A stretch of DNA of 17,682 nt from Firmicutes bacterium UBA3932 (GTDB lineage: Bacteria; Bacillota; Clostridia; Peptostreptococcales; Anaerovoracaceae), in the NCBI GenBank assembly GCA_002385825.1, contig DGEG01000111.1, positions 1,258 through 18,939 on the forward strand. Reading direction: 5' to 3'. The translations under genes and the position numbers were made by a program. This document shows, in pieces, positions 1 through 6,598 of the stretch (position 1 is the stretch's first letter; each line of letters starts with the position of its first letter). A model generated the notes under the pieces. It saw nothing but the letters and a program-made list of their open reading frames with translations. It was not told where the DNA came from and ran no database searches.

Positions 1-152
1 ATCATGACAGCGGTATACAGCGAACTGACGGCATAGAGAGTCAGCTCAAATCCGGGCACAAAGCTGGCAAGAAAGAGGGTGACCACTGAAAGCGCCAGCA
101 TTATGCCGCCCAGAGCGGTAGTTTTTATTCTTAGCCTTTGTTGTTGCTGCAT
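1..152 (-). CDS. Membrane protein, N-terminal fragment (runs off left edge)
   Basis: This is the first 50 codons of a gene read towards the left edge. The ATG at 150-152 has a purine-rich GGAAGGGAC stretch just upstream as ribosome-binding site. The peptide opens with a short Gln-rich, basic stretch (MQQQQRLRIK) and then becomes hydrophobic: residues 12-31 (ALGGIMLALSVVTLFLASF region) form a likely first helix, and a second begins near residue 38. The pattern of basic N-terminus, 'TTALGGIMLALS', then a short loop resembles the start of small clostridial integral membrane proteins such as ECF-transporter S-component-like or YybS-like proteins. That resemblance is from memory and weak, so no function is assigned. 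It lies 104 bp beyond the J-domain gene on the same strand and could be co-transcribed with it. Confidence 0.6.
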   Translation of the reverse strand, partial: MQQQQRLRIKTTALGGIMLALSVVTLFLASFVPGFELTLYAVSSLYTAVM

Positions 153-256
153 TCCCGTCCCTTCCGTTCCTATCCTGCATAGTCGTTATAAGGGCATGAT
201 TTTCCCTTTTCCCTTAGCTTGATTACAGAGGTATAAAAGATATATTCTTTAACAGT

Positions 257-850
257 TTAAATGCAATCGCAAAGCAAGTCGGCGCAGCAGTAGCACTGAA
301 GCATCCTGCAAAGCTCGTCGTTCATGTTGCTGTAACCCCTGCCGTATGCCGTTGTCCGGTAACCGCTTGAAGCCTGTATTATGCTGTTCATGGCCATCCT
401 GTATTCCATATTGCCCGGATCCATGCTGACAGCCGTCTGCACGTGGCTTACGGCTTCGTCGTACCAGCCCTTACGCAGGAAAAGCATGCCTTTTAAAAAG
501 TACCATTCGGCGCCTCTGTTGCTGCTGCGTTCCAACGCCTCCTCTGCAGCTTTCAGGTTGCCGCGATCTATATCTATCCTTACCTGGCGGAACTCAGGGC
601 TCTGTCTGGATTGATTGCCGCTATATGCGTTATTTGAACTCCCGTAGCTGCCGCCTCCACGGCCCGCATTTTTCATCAGATAATCGTAGGCTTCGTTTAT
701 CTCCTGGAGCTTTTCTTGAGCTAACTCGTAAAGCGGGTTGTCCTGGTGAAGGTCCGGATGATATTTCTTCACCTGCTCCTTGTAAGCGGCCTTTATTTCT
801 TCTATGCTGGCTCCTTCTTTAATTCCCAGTACTTCATAGGGGTTTTTCAT
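257..850 (-). CDS. J-domain protein with TPR-like region and Cys-rich tail
   Basis: A 197-residue co-chaperone-like protein. Residues 1-61 are a J domain with the diagnostic HPD at 31-33, the loop that stimulates Hsp70 (DnaK) ATPase. A Gly/Ser/Asn-rich linker (about 64-88) follows, then a TPR-like helical region (about 90-160, with 'YFLKGMLFLRKGWYDEAV' and 'DPGN' signatures). There is no DnaJ zinc-finger or CTD, so it is a specialised J protein and not DnaJ itself. The last 18 residues hold six cysteines (C-x4-C-x-C-C-x4-C-x-C), which may bind metal or anchor the protein. The start overlaps the end of the DUF5685 gene by 17 nt, with GGAAC upstream, so the two are translationally linked and probably act together. 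The client is unknown. Confidence 0.85.
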   Translation of the reverse strand: MKNPYEVLGIKEGASIEEIKAAYKEQVKKYHPDLHQDNPLYELAQEKLQEINEAYDYLMKNAGRGGGSYGSSNNAYSGNQSRQSPEFRQVRIDIDRGNLKAAEEALERSSNRGAEWYFLKGMLFLRKGWYDEAVSHVQTAVSMDPGNMEYRMAMNSIIQASSGYRTTAYGRGYSNMNDELCRMLQCYCCADLLCDCI

Positions 851-1724
851 CTTCTGAAGTTCCTTTCTTTAGTATCTCTTCTGTTTTCCGAAGCAATCCA
901 GAATATATGATGTTCTCAGTCAATTCCCGGTTTCGCTGAACGTCCAGCTGATCCCAAGCCTTGGATAATTCAGCAAGGTAGAATAACAGGTTGAACTCTA
1001 TTCGCTCTTTTATCCGTTCTCTAAAGTCAGTCATGGATTCTTTGCCGGGTTGGTAATCCCATTGCAGAAGCAGCGGGTTATACGACCCGTTTGCCGCGTT
1101 TTCCTCAAGGTCGTCATAGGCATCGATTAAGTAAATCCATTTTCCTGTATGATACCCTATTTTGCCGAGCAGTTCCAATGTCTTACTGTCGTAACCCAGG
1201 CTTTCCGCGGAGAAGACCTCTTCCATCAGCTTTGCAAAGGGCTCCGCTGCCCGGTCAAGGGAGGCGCATTTCTGCTCTTCCAGGTCTGCCAATTCCTCCA
1301 GCTTTCCCTGAATCATTATACATTTTTCCGGATAGCTTTTCATTAGTTTTTTGTAGGTCTTTTTGAGCATAATTACGCCTGCGGCGGGTTTTATGCCTCC
1401 CTCGTCGCGTTTCTCGTCCATCAGATTAAAATATGCCAATAGCAACATCATGTCCGCAGCGTAGTCCACTGCGGCTTCATTATATACGACAGTGCGTTTC
1501 TTCAATGGGTGGACGGGGCATCTCTCATGCTTGATATTCTCTATATTCGAACCGAGGGCCCCCAGAACTAAAGCAAGAAAGACTGAATCATAGTTTAAAA
1601 CGATCCGGGGAAGTTGTCCGTATCTCTGCTTGACAGACTTGCAGAGCCCGCAATAATAGCCGGAGTACAGTTCGAACTCCCTTATTTTCAATTCCGGCTT
1701 ATCCGGCACTACGTATCCTAACAT
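834..1724 (-). CDS. DUF5685 family protein
   Basis: A 296-residue protein matching the DUF5685 family in my recollection. Visible signatures are the N-terminal 'MLGYVVPDKPELKIREF', a Cys pair in 'YYCGLCKSVKQRYG', 'NYDSVFLALVLGAL', a 'RCPVHPLKKR' segment, and the late 'YLIDAYDDLEENAANGSYNPL' acidic motif. It is mostly helical and carries no signal peptide. The conserved CxxC, Cys-x-x-His and Asp clusters suggest a metal site or an enzyme-like helical bundle, but the biochemical role is not known. The start at 1722-1724 follows a GGAAAAGGTATAGG ribosome-binding region. The stop overlaps the J-domain gene, a pairing I recall as recurrent in Clostridia. Confidence 0.8.
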   Translation of the reverse strand: MLGYVVPDKPELKIREFELYSGYYCGLCKSVKQRYGQLPRIVLNYDSVFLALVLGALGSNIENIKHERCPVHPLKKRTVVYNEAAVDYAADMMLLLAYFNLMDEKRDEGGIKPAAGVIMLKKTYKKLMKSYPEKCIMIQGKLEELADLEEQKCASLDRAAEPFAKLMEEVFSAESLGYDSKTLELLGKIGYHTGKWIYLIDAYDDLEENAANGSYNPLLLQWDYQPGKESMTDFRERIKERIEFNLLFYLAELSKAWDQLDVQRNRELTENIIYSGLLRKTEEILKKGTSEDEKPL

Positions 1725-1792
1725 CCTATACCTTTTCCAGTCTATTAAGTGTCACGGGTTTATCCATGCATGTACACAAAAAATATCTCTGT

Positions 1793-1834
1793 GAGAAGTG
1801 AAATGCGAGAAGCGAGATGCAAGAGGCGGATCGC
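1793..1834. repeat. Three degenerate 14-bp tandem repeats
   Basis: Units at 1793-1806 (GAGAAGTGAAATGC), 1807-1820 (GAGAAGCGAGATGC) and 1821-1834 (AAGAGGCGGATCGC) run head to tail. The first two agree at 12 of 14 positions and the third is much more diverged. They sit between the terminator of the small membrane-protein unit and the DUF5685 gene, so they fall in the presumed promoter or leader region of the DUF5685/J-domain pair. No protein is convincingly encoded here. The role is unknown. Confidence 0.5.
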
Positions 1835-1835
1835 A

Positions 1836-1870
1836 TTAAAAAATGCCCTCGCAAAACAAATGAGCAAGGG
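1836..1870 (-). terminator. Intrinsic terminator of the small membrane-protein unit
   Basis: Read on the minus strand, CCCTTGC pairs with GCGAGGG (7 bp, one G-T wobble, arms at 1864-1870 and 1846-1852) around an 11-nt loop. A T6 run follows two bases later (1838-1843). It lies 37 bp beyond the stop of the 87-residue gene, where a Rho-independent terminator would be expected. Confidence 0.7.
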
Positions 1871-1906
1871 ATCCTGCCTGCCGAAACTCTTTGGGCATAT
1901 CCCGGC

Positions 1907-2170
1907 TTATCCGGTAATTTTCTTAAGTCCTTTTAGCAGCAAATAGCTTACCGTCATGTCAACGGCAAAGCAGCCAAGGATGATTCCGTTAAAGCATTTT
2001 TGGCTTTTCGGCATTTCCTTGTATACCTTTACCGGACAACAGCTTTTCTCGTCGCTAATAACCTTCTTTTTTGAAAAGAAAGCATTGCCGACCAATGCCA
2101 TGGAAGCATAGAACATCGACACGGCTGCCACATGTTTTTTTAAATCCCAGTTGCGAACGAAGTTTTTCAT
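1907..2170 (-). CDS. Small two-helix membrane protein, unknown function
   Basis: An 87-residue protein starting at the ATG at 2168-2170, chosen because GGAGAGAGGTG precedes it at good spacing and the predicted promoter TSS (about 2194) lies downstream of the longer possible start at 2242. Hydrophobic stretches at about residues 17-34 and 61-79 predict a helical hairpin. The loop between them is Lys-rich with a Cys pair ('DEKSCCPVKVYKE') and a further Cys ('QKCFNG'). I do not recognise the family. It has its own promoter and terminator, so it is probably expressed independently of the Tad operon upstream and the DUF5685 pair downstream. Confidence 0.65.
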   Translation of the reverse strand: MKNFVRNWDLKKHVAAVSMFYASMALVGNAFFSKKKVISDEKSCCPVKVYKEMPKSQKCFNGIILGCFAVDMTVSYLLLKGLKKITG

Positions 2171-2200
2171 ACAACACCTCTCTCCCGTTGCTCTCGTTTT

Positions 2201-2229
2201 ATTATACCGTCTCATCTGCAAATATACAA
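2201..2229 (-). promoter_or_regulatory. Sigma-A-like promoter for the 87-residue membrane protein
   Basis: On the minus strand, TTGTAT (2224-2229) and a perfect TATAAT (2201-2206) are separated by exactly 17 bp. Transcription would begin near 2194, giving a leader of about 24 nt that contains the ribosome-binding site for the ATG at 2170. Confidence 0.75.
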
Positions 2230-2240
2230 CTATACTACCC

Positions 2241-2267
2241 AATATAACGTTATTACAACATTATATT
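2241..2267. repeat. AT-rich inverted repeat upstream of the small-gene promoter
   Basis: The arms are AATATAACGTT (2241-2251) and its near-complement at 2257-2267. They give an 11-bp stem with one G-T wobble and a 5-nt loop. A 10-bp palindrome ATAACGTTAT (2244-2253) is embedded in it. It lies about 12 bp upstream of the -35 box and just after the end of the Tad operon. There is no T-run after it on the minus strand, so an operator or an mRNA-end structure is more likely than a classic terminator. Confidence 0.5.
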
Positions 2268-2285
2268 TACGGCATTATGGCCACA

Positions 2286-3014
2286 TTAAGCATAATCCTT
2301 TGGATCCGATGAGGTTAATTTCAGCAACATATTATCTTCGGCTACGGTAATCAACATGTCCGCTTCGTCGGCCGGGCGCAAGGCAGATCTTTCTGGCCAG
2401 TTATTACTGTAAATATCATGGCTCACATCCCTAAGTATTTTTTCAATTCCGCTAAGAGGTACGTTGCTGTTTATGATCCTACGATATATTTCTCCCGCAT
2501 AGGCCGCCCACTGTTCGTCACCGGCGGTTTCAGCCGTGTCCCTGACAAGACCGGCGAATTTGCCGGTAATTCTCATGGAGACAGGATCCTCCGGAACGTA
2601 CGCCAGTTTAACCTGACCTGTATGCACGTGCACGAACACAACATCCGGATGCAGGAGGAAATCTTCACAGAAAAACAGATAGTTTTCCGCCAAAAGGAGG
2701 CACCTGGCCAAGGCAGCAACGGTCTCCGCCATTTCGACTGCCAGATTTTTACCCTTCTTAGCCCATTCCCCAACCATATCTTTAAGCTGCAAAAAACCTC
2801 CGAAATCATAATATGCATGCAGGCTCTGCCCTTCTCGAAGAAAATGCATGGGAAGCAGCCCGCTGCAGTGAAGATTCTCAAGCATCTTTATTCGATATAA
2901 AGGAATCCGGCTCTCATCAAACTTAAGAGCGAAGAAACTCCGCCCTCCGGATTCGATTATTTCCGTTTCGTTTCCGTTTATGCAAACCCGTTTTCTGCTT
3001 TCCGCCTTCTCCAT
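2286..3014 (-). CDS. DUF6382-like protein of the Tad locus
   Basis: A 242-residue soluble protein with no signal peptide or membrane helix. Features such as 'MLENLHCSGLLPMHFLREGQSLHAYYDFGGFLQLKDMV' cut across residues 44-80 and 'LHPDVVFVHVHTGQVKLAYVPED' near 121-144 resemble the DUF6382 domain, which I recall at the N-terminus of FHA-domain proteins encoded with clostridial Tad pili. The overall look is kinase-like, similar to the EssB/YukC pseudokinase domain; this is inference. No FHA domain follows: the protein ends about where DUF6382 would end. GGGGG upstream of the ATG serves as ribosome-binding site. It is the last gene of the Tad run, so a regulatory or assembly role in pilus formation is plausible. 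Confidence 0.5.
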   Translation of the reverse strand: MEKAESRKRVCINGNETEIIESGGRSFFALKFDESRIPLYRIKMLENLHCSGLLPMHFLREGQSLHAYYDFGGFLQLKDMVGEWAKKGKNLAVEMAETVAALARCLLLAENYLFFCEDFLLHPDVVFVHVHTGQVKLAYVPEDPVSMRITGKFAGLVRDTAETAGDEQWAAYAGEIYRRIINSNVPLSGIEKILRDVSHDIYSNNWPERSALRPADEADMLITVAEDNMLLKLTSSDPKDYA

Positions 3015-3103
3015 TTCAAACCCCCGTTTCTCAATAGTTTTTTCATTACAAGATCAATGTTCATCGCAAGGATCACCACAAGGTTCACAATGAATTTTTC
3101 GCC

Positions 3104-3955
3104 TCAGACTCTGCAGTAATAGCAAGGCGTATATCCCTGCTCCAAAGCTTCCTCGCCATCAATCCCGATAACGAATCGATCTACAGTAGGGCAACTTCCT
3201 CTGTGAAAGGCCTTTCCCGATGTGTCGAAACAATATACCCGACACCCATATGGCAAATTATCTGCATCGCATATCTTGCAAGGTGTGTACTTTTTGCGAA
3301 CAGAGGGAGACAAAACCATCTCCTTCGGGTAGACTTCGATGATTCTGCAGTCCGATTTGTGAAACCTTTCTCCCGCTCGAGGGAAAACATAGACGGTGTT
3401 TGCATCGTCCTGGGTTTCCATCGCTTCAAACCCCATGCCTTCCCCATCCTTGTCGGCTCCGATGAAACCCCGAAAAAGCAGCCTCTGTTCAAATTGCAAC
3501 TGCCTGTGAAAATCCAAAGGCAAAAGCAATTCCACCCCGTATTTAAATCCGCAATGGATCAATCCCGATGTTTCTCCGTCGGAATACAGGTACTCAAATC
3601 TGTTTAACGAAGCATCTTTCAGGGACACTGTTTCCTCTTTAAGCCTGCTTTGAATGCGGAATTCCAGCAATGCACCATGCACCAAGGCCTCGTAGACTCC
3701 CGTTTTGCCCTTTTGCTGAACCGAGTCATAGGAATCAGAGGGATCAGAGAAATCTATATCGAATTGCCAGGGAAGCAAATCCAGCTGTGTAAGGTATGCT
3801 TCCTTTGATGTCTTCTGGGCTTCCTCCGCAAAGCATCGCATAGTGTTTTCTTCTACCGCCGTTATCCGAATCAAAACGCTTATAGAGAGCACCGCCAAAA
3901 GAAACAAGGGCAATATAATGGCTGTTTCTACAAAAAGAGAGCCTCTCTTGTTCAT
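3104..3955 (-). CDS. Large TadE-like protein with two C-terminal Cys/His motifs
   Basis: A 283-residue protein. Residues 1-30 are a TadE-type N-terminus: 'MNKRGSLFVETAIILPLF' has the prepilin-peptidase-like K-R-G site, the Glu five residues after the Gly, and the hydrophobic stem helix. The middle (40-180) is an exported-type region without recognised motifs. Residues 190-283 hold two copies of one motif: H199-x3-C203 ... P225-C226-x2-C229, then H251-x3-C255 ... P277-C278-x2-C281. Each HxxxC...PCxxC set resembles the small zinc-binding tails found on some secreted nucleases and on Ada-like domains. It is preceded by GGAGAGGGGGATTGG and lies 47 bp after the DUF5702 gene. It is probably a minor pseudopilin displaying a metal-binding head outside the membrane; the head function is inference. 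Confidence 0.7.
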   Translation of the reverse strand: MNKRGSLFVETAIILPLFLLAVLSISVLIRITAVEENTMRCFAEEAQKTSKEAYLTQLDLLPWQFDIDFSDPSDSYDSVQQKGKTGVYEALVHGALLEFRIQSRLKEETVSLKDASLNRFEYLYSDGETSGLIHCGFKYGVELLLPLDFHRQLQFEQRLLFRGFIGADKDGEGMGFEAMETQDDANTVYVFPRAGERFHKSDCRIIEVYPKEMVLSPSVRKKYTPCKICDADNLPYGCRVYCFDTSGKAFHRGSCPTVDRFVIGIDGEEALEQGYTPCYYCRV

Positions 3956-4002
3956 CCAATCCCCCTCTCCTCTCCTACTGCTCCGCCATGGCTGCGACTT
4001 CT

Positions 4003-5373
4003 TTAATAAACGTGTATTCCTGAGAATTCACCGCTGCGCAGATTTAACACGCCGGGAAACCCCGACGTCCTCTTCACTTTAGAACGAAAGGAAAATCCGG
4101 AATAGCACCTGCTCATGTCAAAATCCTCGTCCGCCGTACCTTTTAGGTTCAATTGAATCAAATCCATTATCCGGATCAACTTGCTTTCCTTGTCTTTAAA
4201 GCAGAGCAATAGAAATAGATAGTCTTCATAGTCCAGTCCCTCCTGCTCTTCCGGTGATTCTCCTGCCTCATTCATGATGCCCTCGATGGCATTTTCCAGG
4301 CTGAGCACCCAGTCCTCCGCTGTTTTGATCAGGGGTACTTTTTCCCCTTTCTCCAACCGGGACATGTCCGTTGCTGCTTCGGCCCCCGCCCAGATAGCAA
4401 CTATCGCTGCCTGTGCCGCAGGAGTAGCTGCGCCGCCTCCTGCCAGCGCAGCGGCCAAAGTCACCGCCTCCCATTTTTCCGCATCGGAACGAATATGCGC
4501 CGCGTTAATGGCAGTCCGAAAGGCCAATAATGACAGGTACACGATGTTTTGGTTGGTTTCATCGCTGAGCCGCCCGCATAATATGTACTCAACCTCGTTG
4601 GAAAAAAAGGTATTATTCCATTGGGGCTCGTCTAATCTGTGCCTGAAATATTTCAATATGTAGAGATTGATGCAAATCTCTTCAAAAGCCATCTGACCAA
4701 ATTCGCTCGGGGAAGGCAATTCCAGAATGCTCTTAAATCCGCCGTCAATCCCTGCCAGCAGCCTGGAAGGCAGCCCTTGGATTATCTTGCCGTTTCGCAG
4801 CACGCGCTTATTCTTCTCATGGGTTCCTCCCCCATTATCATTATCGTCTTCCCGGCCATCGTCACTGCTGTCGTCTTTTGGTTTTTCATTTTCTCCTGCC
4901 CGGGGCCAACCGCCGTTATCGATCAATTCCAAGGCGTCCAGCACATGCAAGGCGCCGACCAGCATGCCGTCGCTCATAATCTCCAAGATTTGTTGTTCCA
5001 ACAGCTCCGGATTTGTCAGGACATGTTCCGAAAGATCCACCCTAATCTCCTCCAGGCGTAAAGAAAGGAGGCTTGTCTTTCCCGCACCGGTAGAAAATCC
5101 CTCTCGGAGGTAATCCCCGAGCTTGTGCTCCACCTCTTCTTCCTCCATGCGAAACCCGAAGATGCGGTACCGGTCTTTCAACTCACGGTCATACTCGGAC
5201 AATATGGAGCGCCCCGCCAGGTCAAATATCGCGTTGGCGTAAGGCCGCGAAGCCAATGCGGCTGACGCTTCTCCAAACATGCCCACAAGAAGCAGCAGGC
5301 AAGATAGAATCATGCAGAGCAGAACCGTTGCAGCGCCCCTTTTCTTTCTGATATATCCACGACAGCCGCGCAT
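4003..5373 (-). CDS. DUF5702 / TadG-like pilus-associated protein
   Basis: A 456-residue protein with a basic N-terminus and one hydrophobic helix ('GAATVLLCMILSCLLLLVGMF', about 13-33). A segment typical of the DUF5702 family follows ('EASAALASRPYANAIFDLAGRSILSEYDRELKDRYRIFGF' divided over residues 35-74). DUF5702 proteins occupy the TadG position in clostridial Tad loci and are thought to be exported pseudopilin-like or anchoring proteins. Residues 163-190 are an Asp/Asn/Gly-rich linker. Residues 300-365 hold an Ala/Gly-rich helix and the 'WAGAEAATDMSRL..GEKVPL' block, and 'DYEDYLFLLL' with 'RIMDLIQLN' lies near the C-terminus, all as in the family. GGAGGAGC precedes the start. The ATG directly abuts the stop of the upstream gene, so translation is coupled. 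Confidence 0.75.
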   Translation of the reverse strand: MRGCRGYIRKKRGAATVLLCMILSCLLLLVGMFGEASAALASRPYANAIFDLAGRSILSEYDRELKDRYRIFGFRMEEEEVEHKLGDYLREGFSTGAGKTSLLSLRLEEIRVDLSEHVLTNPELLEQQILEIMSDGMLVGALHVLDALELIDNGGWPRAGENEKPKDDSSDDGREDDNDNGGGTHEKNKRVLRNGKIIQGLPSRLLAGIDGGFKSILELPSPSEFGQMAFEEICINLYILKYFRHRLDEPQWNNTFFSNEVEYILCGRLSDETNQNIVYLSLLAFRTAINAAHIRSDAEKWEAVTLAAALAGGGAATPAAQAAIVAIWAGAEAATDMSRLEKGEKVPLIKTAEDWVLSLENAIEGIMNEAGESPEEQEGLDYEDYLFLLLCFKDKESKLIRIMDLIQLNLKGTADEDFDMSRCYSGFSFRSKVKRTSGFPGVLNLRSGEFSGIHVY

Positions 5374-5604
5374 TTATAGCTCCTCCACCAGGAAGTCAAT
5401 TTTGCGGATAAATTCACTTTCGCCTTTATCGATGCGTCCATCCGCCAAAGATTCCTCCCGCAACTCATTGTGAGCCTTCACCTGACTTTTGACTTTTTCA
5501 TAGCTGTTGGAGGAATATCCGATGAGGATGGCTGCCGTCAATATGATGACGGGAAAAATCAATGCCGCTTCTACGAAGACGGAACCTCGCTTTGACGGGT
5601 TCAT
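5374..5604 (-). CDS. Short TadE-like pseudopilin
   Basis: A 76-residue protein whose N-terminus, 'MNPSKRGSVFVEAALIFPVI', is a textbook TadE class III signal: basic residues, Gly, then a Glu five residues on and a hydrophobic helix to about residue 30. The remaining 45 residues are charged and helical. TadE-like proteins are minor pilins cut by the Tad prepilin peptidase. The ATG at 5602-5604 was preferred over one 14 codons upstream (5644-5646) because that one would overlap the flp gene and put 14 extra residues before the signal. The chosen start has no obvious ribosome-binding site and lies 4 nt after the flp stop, so coupled translation is likely. Confidence 0.7.
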   Translation of the reverse strand: MNPSKRGSVFVEAALIFPVIILTAAILIGYSSNSYEKVKSQVKAHNELREESLADGRIDKGESEFIRKIDFLVEEL

Positions 5605-5608
5605 GCTT

Positions 5609-5755
5609 TTAAAAACCGCTGCTTTCCAAGCTGTCAAAAGTTCCATTGATAAAGTCCATGATCCTTTCGCGAAAGATTAGGCCCAATGTTACGGCGATTG
5701 CCACCAGGATGGCAACTTGAACAAGTTCCATACCTCGTTTGTTTCTCAGATTCAT
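5609..5755 (-). CDS. flp: Flp-type major pilin (Flp1-like)
   Basis: A 48-residue peptide starting at 5753-5755. 'MNLRNKRGMELVQVAILVAIAVTLGLIFRE' (residues 1-30, shown here only as landmark) matches the clostridial Flp1-like pilin pattern: short basic leader, R-G processing site, Glu shortly after, one long hydrophobic helix, then a short polar tail ending at 48. Such pilins polymerise into type IVc pili for surface adhesion. AGGAG sits about 7 nt before the ATG. A reading frame open to 5923 extends upstream into tadC, but the pilin signature and the ribosome-binding site fix the short start. It follows tadC by 38 bp. Confidence 0.8.
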   Translation of the reverse strand: MNLRNKRGMELVQVAILVAIAVTLGLIFRERIMDFINGTFDSLESSGF

Positions 5756-5793
5756 GATCTTTCTCCTTTCCTTCCAGTTCTTTTCCAAGCAGT

Positions 5794-6546
5794 TTACAGG
5801 CTGAGCAATATGGGCGCCGTCGTGATGATCATAAGAGACAAGAGTAGAAGCATGAGAGGAAATGACAATTTGGTTTCCGCCAGCCTGGCTCGTTCTTCTG
5901 CGCGCTTCTTTCTGTCCATCCATAACAACGTGCCTTCCGCCTCCAATTTTTCCGCTAAGCTGCTGCCCTTATTGATGTTGTCTTCTACGATGGCGGAAAA
6001 TCGCAAAAGCTCTCGCACGCCGCTTTTCACCGCATATTCAGACAATTCCCGCTTGAGACCGGAATTCGTCTGCTGTGCTCTGTCTATCAAGTTCGAAAGC
6101 CCTTCATAGAGAGCCCGCTTTCCGATCAGTTCACGTGATTTCTTATAATCGAAGGCTATTTTTCTTAAAGCAGCCTCCGTAACCATGCCCGCATTCAGAA
6201 GCAGTATCAGTTTGTCTGTAAATTCGGGGAAGTCTTCGATGATGGACTCCTTTGTCCTTTTAATCTGTTTTTCCACCCAGCTGTACCTTTTCCTGTATAC
6301 GGTAAACAGCAAAGTCGCAAAGAGAATCAGGATTCCGGCAAGATCAAAGCCGCTCCCCTCTCCGGCAACAGTCTGAAACAAGGCCGCAGAGACGGATACG
6401 ACAAAGAGGGCACCTATGAGCAAATAAATCCGCCCAATGCGTTTTATGTTTTGTTCTATTTCCTTTTTTGCATGCTCCGAATTGTAGAGCTTGTCGTACA
6501 TGCCCATTGCTATTTCAGGATCAGGCAACAGTTTTTTAATACTCAT
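5794..6546 (-). CDS. tadC: TadC-like inner-membrane platform protein (T2SSF domain)
   Basis: A 250-residue protein with two hydrophobic helices at about 39-62 and 66-85, a cytoplasmic T2SSF-like helical domain ('IIEDFPEFTDKLILLLNAGM', 'SGVRELLRFSAIVEDN', 'GSSLAEKLEAEG' landmarks, 101-205) and a C-terminal helix ('FPLMLLLLSLMIITTAPILL', 228-247). With TadB it forms the membrane platform that couples the CpaF ATPase to pilin insertion. The assignment as TadC follows from the domain and from its place after TadB and before the pilin. The start at 6544-6546 lies 52 bp after the TadB stop. Confidence 0.82.
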   Translation of the reverse strand: MSIKKLLPDPEIAMGMYDKLYNSEHAKKEIEQNIKRIGRIYLLIGALFVVSVSAALFQTVAGEGSGFDLAGILILFATLLFTVYRKRYSWVEKQIKRTKESIIEDFPEFTDKLILLLNAGMVTEAALRKIAFDYKKSRELIGKRALYEGLSNLIDRAQQTNSGLKRELSEYAVKSGVRELLRFSAIVEDNINKGSSLAEKLEAEGTLLWMDRKKRAEERARLAETKLSFPLMLLLLSLMIITTAPILLSL

Positions 6547-6598
6547 TTATTCTCCCGCTCCCTTTTGTTAAATAGGATCCTTAATGGTTCTGAGGTCC

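Noticed and set aside
3065..3088. Two 12-bp near-repeats (CGCAAGGATCAC / CACAAGGTTCAC)
   Set aside because: Only two imperfect units in an 89-bp gap inside the Tad operon, with no associated promoter or hairpin plus T-run.
5605..5646. Upstream ATG giving a 90-residue version of the short TadE-like protein
   Set aside because: It would overlap the flp gene and place 14 residues ahead of the K-R-G signal; the 5604 start fits TadE signals better.
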